A stretch of DNA of 64,000 nucleotides from Agreia sp. Leaf210. GTDB lineage: Bacteria; Actinomycetota; Actinomycetes; Actinomycetales; Microbacteriaceae. A model generated the notes under the pieces. That model was not told where the DNA came from, did not search any database, and worked only from the letters and a program-made list of their open reading frames with translations. Where the stretch lies: the NCBI RefSeq assembly GCF_001421485.1, contig NZ_LMKK01000001.1, forward strand, positions 935,717-999,716, read 5' to 3'. Position numbers and translations under genes: made by a program. Below are positions 40,854-48,117 of the stretch, in pieces. Position 1 is the first letter of the stretch. Every line of letters begins with the position of its first letter.

Positions 40854-41465
40854 CTAGCTCGACTCGGCGATGGTGTCGCGAATGAGCGTGTCGAGAATCG
40901 ACGGCTCACTCACCTGGCCGAGGATGCGAGCGGCGACCCGGCCCTGCTTGTCGATGACGAGGGTGGTCGGCACCGCATTCGGCGACACCTCTCCGCTGAA
41001 CGCGAGCTGCAGCGCGCCGTCTGTGTCGATCACAGAGGGGTACTCGATGCCGTAGTTCTTCTCGAAGCTGATGGCCTGGGGCGCCTGGTCGCGCACGTTG
41101 ACCCCGAGGAAGCTCGCGCCCTGTCCGTCGTACTTCGCACTGAGCTTCGCGAGGTCGGGGGCCTCGACCCGGCACGGCGCGCAACTGGCGTACCAGAAGT
41201 TGAGCACGACAACCTCGCCCGAGTAGTCGGCCTGGCTCACCGTGGAGCCCTCGGCCGTGGTGCCGCTGAAGTCGACGGCCTGCTGTCGCGACTCGGGCTC
41301 GATCTCGGTGACCGTGCCGTCGCCGGCGATGTAGTTCTTGCTGTCGCCCGAGAGGTACTGGTCTGCGAGGGGATCGTTCGAACATCCCGCCAGCAGCAGG
41401 GCACCGGCCACGACGAGACCCGCGACCCCCGCTTTGGCAGCGCGGCGCATCCGGATGCCGGTCAT
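40854..41465 (-). CDS. TlpA/ResA-type thiol-disulfide lipoprotein
   Basis: A 203-aa exported thioredoxin-fold protein. The signal peptide ends in the lipobox LAGC (Cys28). The active site is WYASCAPCR with Cys95 and Cys98, and the cis-proline loop is NAVPTTLVID. It is expected to reduce cytochrome c cysteines with electrons from CcdA. The ATG at 41465 overlaps the stop codon of the phosphatase gene by 4 nt (ATGA), which fixes the start; further upstream codons lie in the neighbouring gene. First cytochrome-biogenesis gene of the run ccdA-resB-ccsB. Confidence 0.93.
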   Translation of the reverse strand: MTGIRMRRAAKAGVAGLVVAGALLLAGCSNDPLADQYLSGDSKNYIAGDGTVTEIEPESRQQAVDFSGTTAEGSTVSQADYSGEVVVLNFWYASCAPCRVEAPDLAKLSAKYDGQGASFLGVNVRDQAPQAISFEKNYGIEYPSVIDTDGALQLAFSGEVSPNAVPTTLVIDKQGRVAARILGQVSEPSILDTLIRDTIAESS

Positions 41466-42106
41466 ACGGCACCCACGTCGGTCGCGTTCTCGGCAAGATC
41501 GGCGGCTGGATCGACGTACCCCGACTCGACCCAGCGGTTGCCCACGCGCTCGAAGCTCGTGATGCTCGAGAGCTCGCATCGGCGGCGGCGCGGATCGTGG
41601 AAGAGGGGTTTCGCGGCGACCGCGAGATGTGTCGTCCAGATGGGGAGTTGATGGCTCACGAGCACGACGTCTCCCGACTCGACGGAGTTGTAGGCGTCAC
41701 TCATGGCGGCCAGCATCCGGATCTTGATCGAAGCGTACGGTTCGCCCCACGTGGGGATGGTGGGGTTGCGGAGCCACGGCCAGGTGCGTGGGCTCTTGAG
41801 CGCGGAGCTGCGGCCGCGCATATTCAGCCCCTCGAAGCGGTTCGTGGGCTCGATGATGCGCGGATCGGTGATGATCGGCAGCTCGAACGCCTGCGAGATC
41901 GGTTGGGCCGACTCCTGCGTGCGCTGCAGGGGAGATGCGTAGAGGGCACTGACACTGCGGCGCCTCTCGACGAGCTCGGCCGCGGCGGAGCGCGCCATCT
42001 CGTGCCCGAGATCGGAGAGACCGAATCCCGGGAGTCGCCCGTAGAGCACACGTTGGGGATTGAAGACCTCGCCGTGACGCACGAGATGGATCTGGCTGGC
42101 TACCAC
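41462..42106 (-). CDS. histidine phosphatase family protein
   Basis: A 214-aa phosphoglycerate-mutase-like phosphatase. The catalytic RHG motif is at 10-12 (HLVRHGEV), and the second conserved His is in VLVSHQLP. ASPLQRTQESA is the middle family motif. The substrate is unknown. The GTG at 42106 is 7 nt after a TAAACT -10 box and places RHG near the N-terminus as usual. The gene heads the transcription unit containing the TlpA-like, ccdA and resB genes, an association seen in other actinobacteria. Confidence 0.92.
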   Translation of the reverse strand: MVASQIHLVRHGEVFNPQRVLYGRLPGFGLSDLGHEMARSAAAELVERRRSVSALYASPLQRTQESAQPISQAFELPIITDPRIIEPTNRFEGLNMRGRSSALKSPRTWPWLRNPTIPTWGEPYASIKIRMLAAMSDAYNSVESGDVVLVSHQLPIWTTHLAVAAKPLFHDPRRRRCELSSITSFERVGNRWVESGYVDPAADLAENATDVGAV

Positions 42107-42113
42107 GGAGTCC

Positions 42114-42119
42114 AGTTTA
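42114..42119 (-). promoter_or_regulatory. -10 box (TAAACT) of phosphatase/cytochrome c biogenesis unit
   Basis: The hexamer is 7 nt before the GTG at 42106; it probably drives the downstream tlpA-like, ccdA and resB genes too. Confidence 0.6.
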
Positions 42120-42270
42120 CGGAGCCTCGGTCGGGGAAAAGCTGATAGCCGCATGATGCGCTTACAGAGAAGCCCAACAAAGTAGGCAAACTACTTCTCG
42201 GTGCAAGAAATAGTTAGTTGTGCTTCTGCGTTGAGAAGTTGAGACTTATCACAAGAAAGGTTCACAACTC

Positions 42271-42399
42271 ATGCTTATCGCCATCGTCGTATCGTCCATC
42301 TTCGCCACCATCTCGGTCGCCGGCATCGCCGCAACCGTGCGCGCCGTCGCCACCGACGGCTACCGCCGCCAGCCCACGCGCGAGTACGCCGCACGCTGA
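42271..42399 (+). CDS. 42-aa small membrane protein
   Basis: A short ORF beginning MLIAIVVSSIF. Residues 2-24 form one hydrophobic helix (IVVSSIFATISVAGIAATV), followed by a basic tail (DGYRRQPTREYAAR). GAAAGG lies about 10 nt before the ATG. The upstream 160 nt is AT-rich for this genome and looks like a promoter region, and a hairpin follows the stop. A helix with a positive C-terminal tail suggests a membrane peptide with the tail inside. I recall similar short proteins in other Microbacteriaceae but cannot verify this here. Confidence 0.7.
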   Translation: MLIAIVVSSIFATISVAGIAATVRAVATDGYRRQPTREYAAR

Positions 42400-42407
42400 C
42401 GCCGAGT

Positions 42408-42435
42408 CCCTGCCGAGACTCGAGTCCTGGCAGGG
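42408..42435 (+). terminator. hairpin after the 42-aa ORF
   Basis: CCCTGCC and GGCAGGG (7 bp) enclose a loop containing GACTCGAGTC. There is no clear T-run. It lies 9 nt after the stop codon. Confidence 0.4.
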
Positions 42436-42447
42436 CACAAACGCATT

Positions 42448-42461
42448 GAGCGTCGACGCTC
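42448..42461. promoter_or_regulatory. 14-bp perfect palindrome upstream of the XRE regulator
   Basis: GAGCGTCGACGCTC is a perfect dyad centred about 42 nt before the regulator's GTG. It is in the right place for an autoregulatory operator, but no second copy supports this. Confidence 0.3.
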
Positions 42462-42496
42462 TGGCCTCGCTTCTCTTATGCGCGACATCATGACGC

Positions 42497-42811
42497 GTGA
42501 CCAAAACGCACTCGGATGCCGCCGCGATTCTCGGCGAACGAGTGCGCGAACAGCGTCTCAAGCTGGGTCTCACTCTTGAAGACCTCGCCTCGCTGTCAGA
42601 GATGCATTGGACCAGCGTCGGCAAGATCGAACGCGGCCAGGTGCACCCCAACGTCGAGACACTGGTGCGGCTCGCGACTGCGCTCAACGCAGACCCGGGC
42701 TTCTTCGTCGAAGGCTTGAACGCGTCGATGTACTCCAAGCGCGTGCACGGCCTCACCGCCGCAGACTTCATTCGCGAACGCGAGGCGTCGCGGCGCTCCG
42801 AGGCGTCCTGA
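42497..42811 (+). CDS. XRE-family transcriptional regulator
   Basis: A 104-aa protein with one Cro/CI-type helix-turn-helix (about 10-70: LGERVREQRLKLGLTLEDLA, then WTSVGKIERGQ). The C-terminal 30 residues are polar. The GTG start has no ribosome site; a CATCAT hexamer 5 nt upstream suggests a leaderless message. Neither a toxin partner nor a metallopeptidase gene is adjacent, so it is a solitary regulator. Target unknown. Confidence 0.88.
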   Translation: MTKTHSDAAAILGERVREQRLKLGLTLEDLASLSEMHWTSVGKIERGQVHPNVETLVRLATALNADPGFFVEGLNASMYSKRVHGLTAADFIREREASRRSEAS

Positions 42812-42836
42812 CCGCTTCACGCGGCAGGCAACACCG

Positions 42837-43412
42837 TCACGAGGTCGGGCGCGACCGCATCCATTCGTCGCGCGTGAGCACGTAACGCACGTGCGCCCTG
42901 ATGGGCGACCCCTCGGGCACGACCGGATGCGCGAAATCGTCGACATGGCGCATGCCGAGACGGCGCATTACGCCGCGCGACGGCTCGTTGATGACCGCCG
43001 TGATGGAGTTGACCTCCTGAAGCGCCGGAGCAGCGTCCGGCGCGAACGCGGCATCCAGCGCGGCGGTCGCCGCCTCGAGGGCGAAACCCTGCCGCCAGTG
43101 CGCGCGGGCGACCCGCCAGCCGATCTCCATGCCGTCAGAACCGGGCACACCCTCGGGCATCGGCCCGACGCCCGTGAAGCCGATGAACTCGCCGGTGTCA
43201 CGACGTTCCATGGCCCAGCGCCCGTGGCCGTGCAGATCGAAGCCCGCGTCGATCCGTTCGGCCGAGAGGTCGCTCCTCTCGCGATCGAGCACAGCGGGAA
43301 AGTAGCGCATCACCTCGGGGTCGGCGTTCATCGCCGCGTAAGGCTCACGGTCGGACGAGCGCCAGCGGCGAAGGATGAGCCTCGGCGTCTCGAGCTGCGC
43401 CGTCGCGGTCAT
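42837..43412 (-). CDS. GNAT acetyltransferase (RimJ/RimL type)
   Basis: A 191-aa GNAT enzyme with the RimJ-like layout: N-terminal LETPRLILRRW, middle MEIGWRVARAHWRQGFALEAA with the acetyl-CoA loop, and NEPSRGVMRRLGMRHV. Substrate unknown (protein N-terminus or small amine). The ATG overlaps the stop of the Dabb-domain gene by one base (TGATG), so the three genes glutaredoxin-like, Dabb and GNAT are one coupled operon. Confidence 0.9.
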   Translation of the reverse strand: MTATAQLETPRLILRRWRSSDREPYAAMNADPEVMRYFPAVLDRERSDLSAERIDAGFDLHGHGRWAMERRDTGEFIGFTGVGPMPEGVPGSDGMEIGWRVARAHWRQGFALEAATAALDAAFAPDAAPALQEVNSITAVINEPSRGVMRRLGMRHVDDFAHPVVPEGSPIRAHVRYVLTRDEWMRSRPTS

Positions 43413-43711
43413 CAGAGTTCGAAGTCGACGCTCGCCCGCGCCGAGACGAGCGGCCTGACGACGTCGACGGCCTTCAGGTGCTCGGGGTGCACCTGGTACG
43501 TCTCCAGCCCATCGAGATCGTCGTAGTCGGCGACGAGGCAGATGTCCCAGTTCTGATCGGCGTACGCCACGTTGGGTCCGATCGAGAAGCTCTTGATCTC
43601 GGGGATGATCGCGGGAAGCGGGGCGAGGGCGGCCTGGATGGAGGCGGCAGCGGCCACCTTGCCCTCGTCGTCTTCTGCGGCGAGCTTCCATGCGACGACG
43701 TGACGGATCAT
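43412..43711 (-). CDS. Dabb (stress-responsive A/B barrel) family protein
   Basis: A 99-aa dimeric alpha/beta barrel domain protein: start MIRHVVAWKL, YDDLDGLETYQVHPEHLKAV in the middle. Members are found in stress-induced plant and bacterial proteins; the function is usually unknown. Start and stop codons overlap with both neighbours, so it is made together with the glutaredoxin-like protein and the acetyltransferase. Confidence 0.88.
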   Translation of the reverse strand: MIRHVVAWKLAAEDDEGKVAAAASIQAALAPLPAIIPEIKSFSIGPNVAYADQNWDICLVADYDDLDGLETYQVHPEHLKAVDVVRPLVSARASVDFEL

Positions 43712-43989
43712 GCGGACTCCTCGAGTTCGGTGGTGAGAGCGTTCGTGAGGCGCGCCGGGTCGACGCGCCAGATGGTGTGCACGCGCCCGTTGATCAGCAC
43801 CACGGGAATCTCCTCGACGTATTCATCGAAGAGCTCCGGGTCGTCGAGGATCGACTTCTCGTCGAAGTCCACCGAGGCAGAACTGTCGCGCTGCGGGATC
43901 GTCGCCAGTACGTCTGCCACGACCTGTCGGGCATCATCGCAGAGATGGCAGCCCGGCTTCGAGAGCAGGGTGAGCTGGATGGCGGGCAC
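43708..43989 (-). CDS. glutaredoxin-like (DUF836) protein
   Basis: A 93-aa thioredoxin-fold protein with active site CHLC (Cys14 and Cys17) and the cis-Pro region EEIPVVLING. This is the glutaredoxin-like DUF836 family common in actinobacteria, which lack classical glutathione. A thiol-disulfide role is inferred. The GTG start is 6 nt after a TAGGGT -10 box. First gene of a three-gene operon. Confidence 0.88.
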   Translation of the reverse strand: MPAIQLTLLSKPGCHLCDDARQVVADVLATIPQRDSSASVDFDEKSILDDPELFDEYVEEIPVVLINGRVHTIWRVDPARLTNALTTELEESA

Positions 43990-43995
43990 TCATTC

Positions 43996-44001
43996 ACCCT
44001 A
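43996..44001 (-). promoter_or_regulatory. -10 box (TAGGGT) of glutaredoxin-like operon
   Basis: The hexamer is 6 nt before the GTG at 43989. Confidence 0.55.
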
Positions 44002-44047
44002 GCCCCCGGCGCTGTCGCGCAGCCCGGGTGAGTACCATGGAGAACCC

Positions 44048-44821
44048 ATGCCGAATACCGAACTCCCGTCTGGCGGCGGCCGCGAATCGCCCGCCGGAGA
44101 CCGCCCTGTCATCGCGTTCTTCGACGTCGACAACACGCTCCTGCGCGGCGCGAGCATCTGGCATGTGGCCATCGGCGCGTGGCGACGCGGCATGCTCTCG
44201 CCCCGCGACATCTGGCGCTTCTTCTGGCAGCAGCGACACTTCATCAAGGTCGGCGAGAACATGGGCCACCTCAGCGACATTAAAGAGAAGGCGCTGCTTC
44301 TCATCGCGGGCAAGACTCAGGCCGAGATCCGCTCATTGAGCGAGGACATCTTCGATCGCCGCATCAGCCAGCGACTGTGGCCCGAGACCGTGGCGCTCAC
44401 CAAAGAGCACCTCGCGATGGGGCACCAGGTCTGGATCGTCTCTGCCACAGCCAGCGAGGTCGCCGACGTCTTCGCGAGCCGACTCGGCTTGACCGGCGCA
44501 CTGGGAACCCGCTTCGAGTCGAAAGACGGCGTCTACACGGGCGTGCTCGAGGGCCCCGTCATGCACGCGCAAGACAAAGCCGACGCGTCGATCGCCCTCG
44601 CGAACGGAGCCGGCGTCGACCCCACCGAATGCTGGGCCTACTCCGACTCGAGCAACGACATTCCGTTGCTGTCGTTCGTCGGCCATCCGGTCGTGGTGAA
44701 CCCCGACCACGCGCTGCTCGCCCACGCCACCAAGCACGACTGGCCGGTGATGCGGTTGAACCCGTCGAGCATCAAAGATGCACGCAAGCGCGTACGCCGA
44801 GAGGCCCGCCGAGCTCGCTGA
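44048..44821 (+). CDS. HAD-IB family hydrolase (SerB-like phosphatase)
   Basis: A 257-aa haloacid-dehalogenase phosphatase of subfamily IB. Motif I is FFDVDNTLL with nucleophile Asp26 and Asp28, motif II is the Ser/Thr in WIVSATASE, motif III is a Lys in AQDKAD, and motif IV is YSDSSNDIPLL. Related enzymes are phosphoserine phosphatases or act on lipid head groups; the substrate is open. The ATG has GGAG 5 nt upstream and a TACCAT -10 box 9 nt before it, giving a very short leader. A 70-nt palindromic element follows the stop codon by 4 nt. Confidence 0.92.
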   Translation: MPNTELPSGGGRESPAGDRPVIAFFDVDNTLLRGASIWHVAIGAWRRGMLSPRDIWRFFWQQRHFIKVGENMGHLSDIKEKALLLIAGKTQAEIRSLSEDIFDRRISQRLWPETVALTKEHLAMGHQVWIVSATASEVADVFASRLGLTGALGTRFESKDGVYTGVLEGPVMHAQDKADASIALANGAGVDPTECWAYSDSSNDIPLLSFVGHPVVVNPDHALLAHATKHDWPVMRLNPSSIKDARKRVRREARRAR

Positions 44822-44825
44822 TCCG

Positions 44826-44895
44826 GCGTCCGCGCCGGTTGGGCGCATCCGCGCCCGATCGACCAGCAGCGGATGCGCCCGATCGGCGCGGATGC
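44826..44895. repeat. 70-nt palindromic repeat element, copy 1
   Basis: Left arm 44826-44852, 16-nt loop, right arm 44869-44895; 24 of 27 arm positions pair. The arm core is GCATCCGC plus TCCGCGCC. It lies 4 nt after the stop of the HAD hydrolase gene. Confidence 0.85.
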
Positions 44896-44920
44896 GGCCG
44901 CCAAGGCGCGCGGGCACAGC

Positions 44921-44949
44921 AAAAGCGCCAGACCTCAGGCCTGGCGCTG
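44921..44949 (-). terminator. rho-independent terminator of bS22 gene
   Basis: On the minus strand the stem AGCGCCAG/CTGGCGCT (8 bp; loop with CCTGAGG) is followed by TTTT. It lies about 40 nt downstream of the bS22 stop codon. Confidence 0.75.
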
Positions 44950-44987
44950 GTGCTACATCGGCAGCGCTATGAGCGCTGCACGAGATG

Positions 44988-45086
44988 CTACTTCTTGTTG
45001 CGGCGCTGGTGACGTGTCTTGCGAAGCAGCTTGCGGTGCTTCTTCTTCGCCATACGCTTGCGACGCTTCTTGATTACTGAACCCAC
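44988..45086 (-). CDS. bS22-type mini ribosomal protein (AURKAIP1/COX24 domain)
   Basis: A 32-aa, extremely basic protein starting MGSVIKKRRKRMAKKKHRK. This sequence type is the actinobacterial AURKAIP1/COX24-domain peptide, shown in mycobacterial ribosome structures to be a small-subunit protein (bS22). Nearly half of its residues are Lys or Arg. The GTG start has GAGG about 5 nt upstream. A good terminator follows. Divergent from gabT. Confidence 0.93.
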   Translation of the reverse strand: MGSVIKKRRKRMAKKKHRKLLRKTRHQRRNKK

Positions 45087-45197
45087 AGGGACCTCACGAT
45101 TTTGAGCTTCGCTGCGCAGATCGCAGCGGAAGAGAATTTTGCCTCGGAGCAGTCTACAAGGCCGAACGCTGAACGACTAATGCGCCCGACCAGCGCA

Positions 45198-45203
45198 TAG
45201 GCT
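45198..45203 (+). promoter_or_regulatory. -10 box (TAGGCT) of gabT
   Basis: The hexamer is 6 nt before the ATG at 45210. Confidence 0.6.
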
Positions 45204-45209
45204 GAAGCC

Positions 45210-46541
45210 ATGGTTCGCGACTTCGACATTCCCCAACAGCGCTCGCTCGTCACAGAACTGCCCGGGCCCAATTCGGTCGCCCTGCAGGAGCGGCGGGAGC
45301 GCTCCGTCTCGCGCGGCGCCGGCACCCTGGCGAACATCTACATGGACCGCGGTGCCGGAGCGATCCTCGTCGACGTCGACGGCAACCAGCTGATCGATCT
45401 CGGGTGCGGAATCGGTGTCACCACGATCGGCCACGCGCATCCGGATGTCGCCGCAGCCGCCGCCGCGCAGGCCGGCAAGCTGACCCACACCCTGTTCACC
45501 GTCACCCCCTACGAGAACTACGTGCGGGTGGCCGAGAAGCTGGCGGAGATCACTCCTGGCGACTTTGAGAAGCACTCGATCCTCGTGAATTCGGGCGCCG
45601 AAGCGGTGGAGAACGCGGTGAAGATCGCCCGCAAGTTCACCGGGCGCCGGGCGATCGTGAGCCTCGACCACGCGTTCCACGGCCGAACGAACCTCACCAT
45701 GGCCATGACCTACCGCCCCTGGCCCGAGCGCGCCGGCATGGGGCCGTTCCCCGGCGAGGTCTACAGCGTTCCCACGAGCTACCCGTTCCGCGACGGGCTC
45801 TCCGGACCTGAGGCCGCTGAGAAGACCATCGACTACATCACGACCCACATCGGCGCGTCCGAGATCGCCGCGTTCTTCGTGGAGCCGATCCAAGGCGACG
45901 GCGGCGTGGTCATTCCGGCACCCGGGTACTTCGCCCGCATCGCCGAGTTCTGCCGCGAGAACGGCATCGTCTTCGTCGCCGACGAGATCCAGGCCGGCAT
46001 CGCCCGCACCGGAGCCTGGTACTCGATCGAGCACCACGACGGCGTGATCCCCGACCTCATCACCACGGCCAAGGGCATCGCGGGCGGGTTCCCTCTCGCC
46101 GCGGTCACGGGTCGCGCAGAGATCATGGATGCCGTGCAGCCCGGCGGCATCGGCGGCACGTTCGGCGGCAACCCGGTCTCGACCGCGGCCGCCCTCGAAG
46201 TGTTCGACATCATCGAGCGCGAGGGCCTGCTGGCCGAGGCGCAGCGGGTCGAGGCGTCGCTCAGGGCGCGCATCGGCGACTGGGCCGAGAGGTTCGACGT
46301 GGTCGGCGAGGTGCGCGGCAAGGGTGCCATGTTCGGCGTCGAGCTCGTCAAGCCCGGCACGCGCGAGCCCAACCCCGAGGCCCTGACCGCCATCCTGAAG
46401 TACGCCACCACGCACGGCGTGATCGTGCTGGATGCGGGCAGCTGGGACTCGGTGCTGCGCATCATGCCGTCGGTCGTCATCAGCGACGAACTGATCGACG
46501 ACGCGGCGACGGTCCTCGAAGAGGCGCTGGCCACGCTCTAG
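45210..46541 (+). CDS. gabT: 4-aminobutyrate aminotransferase
   Basis: A 443-aa class III PLP aminotransferase. The PLP lysine is in TTAKGIAGGFPL (about residue 292), the PLP phosphate site is NSGAEAVENA, and DEIQAGIARTG and GTFGGNPVS are family motifs. GABA to succinic semialdehyde is the most likely reaction; other omega-amino acids are possible. No succinate-semialdehyde dehydrogenase or permease is adjacent. Leaderless start at the ATG after TAGGCT. Copy 2 of the 70-nt palindrome begins 11 nt after its stop. Confidence 0.92.
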   Translation: MVRDFDIPQQRSLVTELPGPNSVALQERRERSVSRGAGTLANIYMDRGAGAILVDVDGNQLIDLGCGIGVTTIGHAHPDVAAAAAAQAGKLTHTLFTVTPYENYVRVAEKLAEITPGDFEKHSILVNSGAEAVENAVKIARKFTGRRAIVSLDHAFHGRTNLTMAMTYRPWPERAGMGPFPGEVYSVPTSYPFRDGLSGPEAAEKTIDYITTHIGASEIAAFFVEPIQGDGGVVIPAPGYFARIAEFCRENGIVFVADEIQAGIARTGAWYSIEHHDGVIPDLITTAKGIAGGFPLAAVTGRAEIMDAVQPGGIGGTFGGNPVSTAAALEVFDIIEREGLLAEAQRVEASLRARIGDWAERFDVVGEVRGKGAMFGVELVKPGTREPNPEALTAILKYATTHGVIVLDAGSWDSVLRIMPSVVISDELIDDAATVLEEALATL

Positions 46542-46552
46542 CCGCCGCGCTC

Positions 46553-46622
46553 GCATCCGCGCCTGTTGGGGGCATCCGCGCCTGGTCGGCCGGTAGCGGA
46601 TGCGCCGAACCGGCGCGGACGT
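46553..46622. repeat. 70-nt palindromic repeat element, copy 2
   Basis: Left arm 46553-46579, 16-nt loop, right arm 46596-46622; 22 of 27 arm positions pair. It lies between gabT and the AbiEi-like gene. Confidence 0.85.
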
Positions 46623-46722
46623 GCGCGCCGACCACTCCTCCCCTCGAACGTCGCACGCGAGCTGTGCACAATGTGCGGATGAGAATGGGTCGGAGAGATC
46701 ACGGTGCCGCACGCTGTCGTGC

Positions 46723-47682
46723 ATGACTACCGAAAACACGCCACGGCCTGTGCTCATCCGCGAGTTCGAGAGGGTGGGAGGTGACCGGCACGCGCTTGCG
46801 CGGGCGAAGACATCGGGGCGTGCCGTGCGGCTTCGGCGGGGTGTCTATGCGTCTGCCGCCGACTGGGCCGACCTCAATGACCTCGACCGTTATCTGCTGC
46901 GCGTGCGAGGTGTTGCCGAGACGCGACGCGAGCGCCCGGTGCTTTCTCACTGGTCCGCAGCGGCGATCTGGGGCATCCCGATCATCGGGCGCTGGCCGGC
47001 CGAGGTGCATCGAGTGATCGATCGCACATCGGGCGGACGCTCGAAAGACGGCATCATCGCCCACGTCACCGAGATGGCGTCGGTCGATGTCGTCGAGGTC
47101 GACGGACTGCTCGTGACATCGTTCGTTCGAACGATCATCGATCTGGCCACGGTGAGTTCGGCGATGTCCGGTGTAGCCAGCGCCGAATACGCGCTCCACC
47201 GCAAGCGGCCCGGCCATCTCACGAAGGAGCGACTACTCGCGGAGTGGGAAGCCGCGAAGCCGTTGAAGGCCCATGCACGATCGCTGCGCATTCTCGAGTT
47301 CGCTACGCACCTCGCGGACTCTCCGGCCGAATCCGCGGGACGCGTGAACATGTACCTGGCGGGTTTTCCCCAGCCTCGCCTGCAAACCCCGTTCTTCGAC
47401 GTCGACGGTTTCATCGGCGAACCGGATTACGACTTCGAGGGCTTCGACCACCTCGGAGAAGTGGACGGAAAGGTCAAGTACTTCAAGCCGGAATACCTCC
47501 GCGGGCGCAATGCGGGCGACGTGATCTACGAAGAGAAGATCCGTGAGGACAGGTTCAAGGCGCTGCCCAGAAAGGTCACGCGCTGGGACTGGCCGATCTG
47601 CATCAGCATTCCGAAGCTGCGAGCGCGCCTCCTGCGTGATGGACTGCCCATCGTAAATCCGCACCGCCGCTGGCATCGCTGA
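46723..47682 (+). CDS. AbiEi-like antitoxin-domain protein with C-terminal nuclease-like region
   Basis: A 319-aa protein. The N-terminal 60 residues resemble the AbiEi-type antitoxin winged helix (RRGVYASAADWADLND). The middle part (70-150) has the SHWSAAAIWGIP and VTSFVRTIIDLA motifs usual for this family. The C-terminal part (200-280) contains Asp235, Glu246-x-Asp248-x-Lys250 and more acidic residues in an order that recalls PD-(D/E)xK or DUF559-type nucleases. There is no AbiEii nucleotidyltransferase partner nearby. The ATG at 46723 is preferred; no ribosome site is visible, and CACGCT lies 7 nt upstream. It is bracketed by copies 2 and 3 of the palindromic repeat. Confidence 0.75.
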   Translation: MTTENTPRPVLIREFERVGGDRHALARAKTSGRAVRLRRGVYASAADWADLNDLDRYLLRVRGVAETRRERPVLSHWSAAAIWGIPIIGRWPAEVHRVIDRTSGGRSKDGIIAHVTEMASVDVVEVDGLLVTSFVRTIIDLATVSSAMSGVASAEYALHRKRPGHLTKERLLAEWEAAKPLKAHARSLRILEFATHLADSPAESAGRVNMYLAGFPQPRLQTPFFDVDGFIGEPDYDFEGFDHLGEVDGKVKYFKPEYLRGRNAGDVIYEEKIREDRFKALPRKVTRWDWPICISIPKLRARLLRDGLPIVNPHRRWHR

Positions 47683-47752
47683 GTATCCGCGCCTGTTCGG
47701 GGTATCCGCGCCTGGACGAGCAGGAGCGGATGCGCCCAGTAGGCGCGGATGC
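47683..47752. repeat. 70-nt palindromic repeat element, copy 3
   Basis: Left arm 47683-47709, 16-nt loop, right arm 47726-47752; 21 of 27 arm positions pair, some mismatches being G-U capable. It begins immediately after the stop codon of the AbiEi-like gene. Confidence 0.85.
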
Positions 47753-47792
47753 GGCGGGAGGCAAGCGGCGGGCGGCAGGAACCGCCGCTGGG

Positions 47793-47990
47793 CTACGCCG
47801 TGTCGGCCGCGTGCTGCGTGAGGGCCTCGGCCACCGCGGTCTCGGGCACGCGGAAGCTGCGGCCGAAACGGATCGCGGGCATCTCGCCCGAGTGCACCAT
47901 GCGGTAGACGGTCATCTTCGACACGCGCATCATGTCGGCGACCTCGGCCACGGTCAGAAAGCGCACATCGGGCAGGTCTGAGCCGGCCAT
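47793..47990 (-). CDS. bldC: BldC-type MerR-like DNA-binding protein
   Basis: A 65-aa excisionase/MerR-like winged helix protein. TVAEVADMMRVSKMTVYRMVHSG and MPAIRFGRSFRVPETAV match actinobacterial BldC, a developmental regulator in Streptomyces that binds tandem direct repeats co-operatively. In non-sporulating actinobacteria its targets are mostly unknown. The ATG has AGGAG 7 nt upstream. Single gene. Confidence 0.93.
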   Translation of the reverse strand: MAGSDLPDVRFLTVAEVADMMRVSKMTVYRMVHSGEMPAIRFGRSFRVPETAVAEALTQHAADTA

Positions 47991-48117
47991 GGCGTCTCTC
48001 CTCTATACGAACTTCTCTACGGGCACTGCGACGAATCACGCGAGTGACGAACGAGACTCCGTGATGATTCGCAACTCTAGGGCGTGCACCGGATGCGGGG
48101 CAACCGGGTGTTCGCCC

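Noticed and set aside
46723-47682. Complete AbiE toxin-antitoxin system
   Set aside because: No AbiEii-like nucleotidyltransferase gene lies on either side.
44826-47752. CRISPR array
   Set aside because: The three repeats are 1.1-1.7 kb apart with genes between them and are palindromic; no regular spacers.
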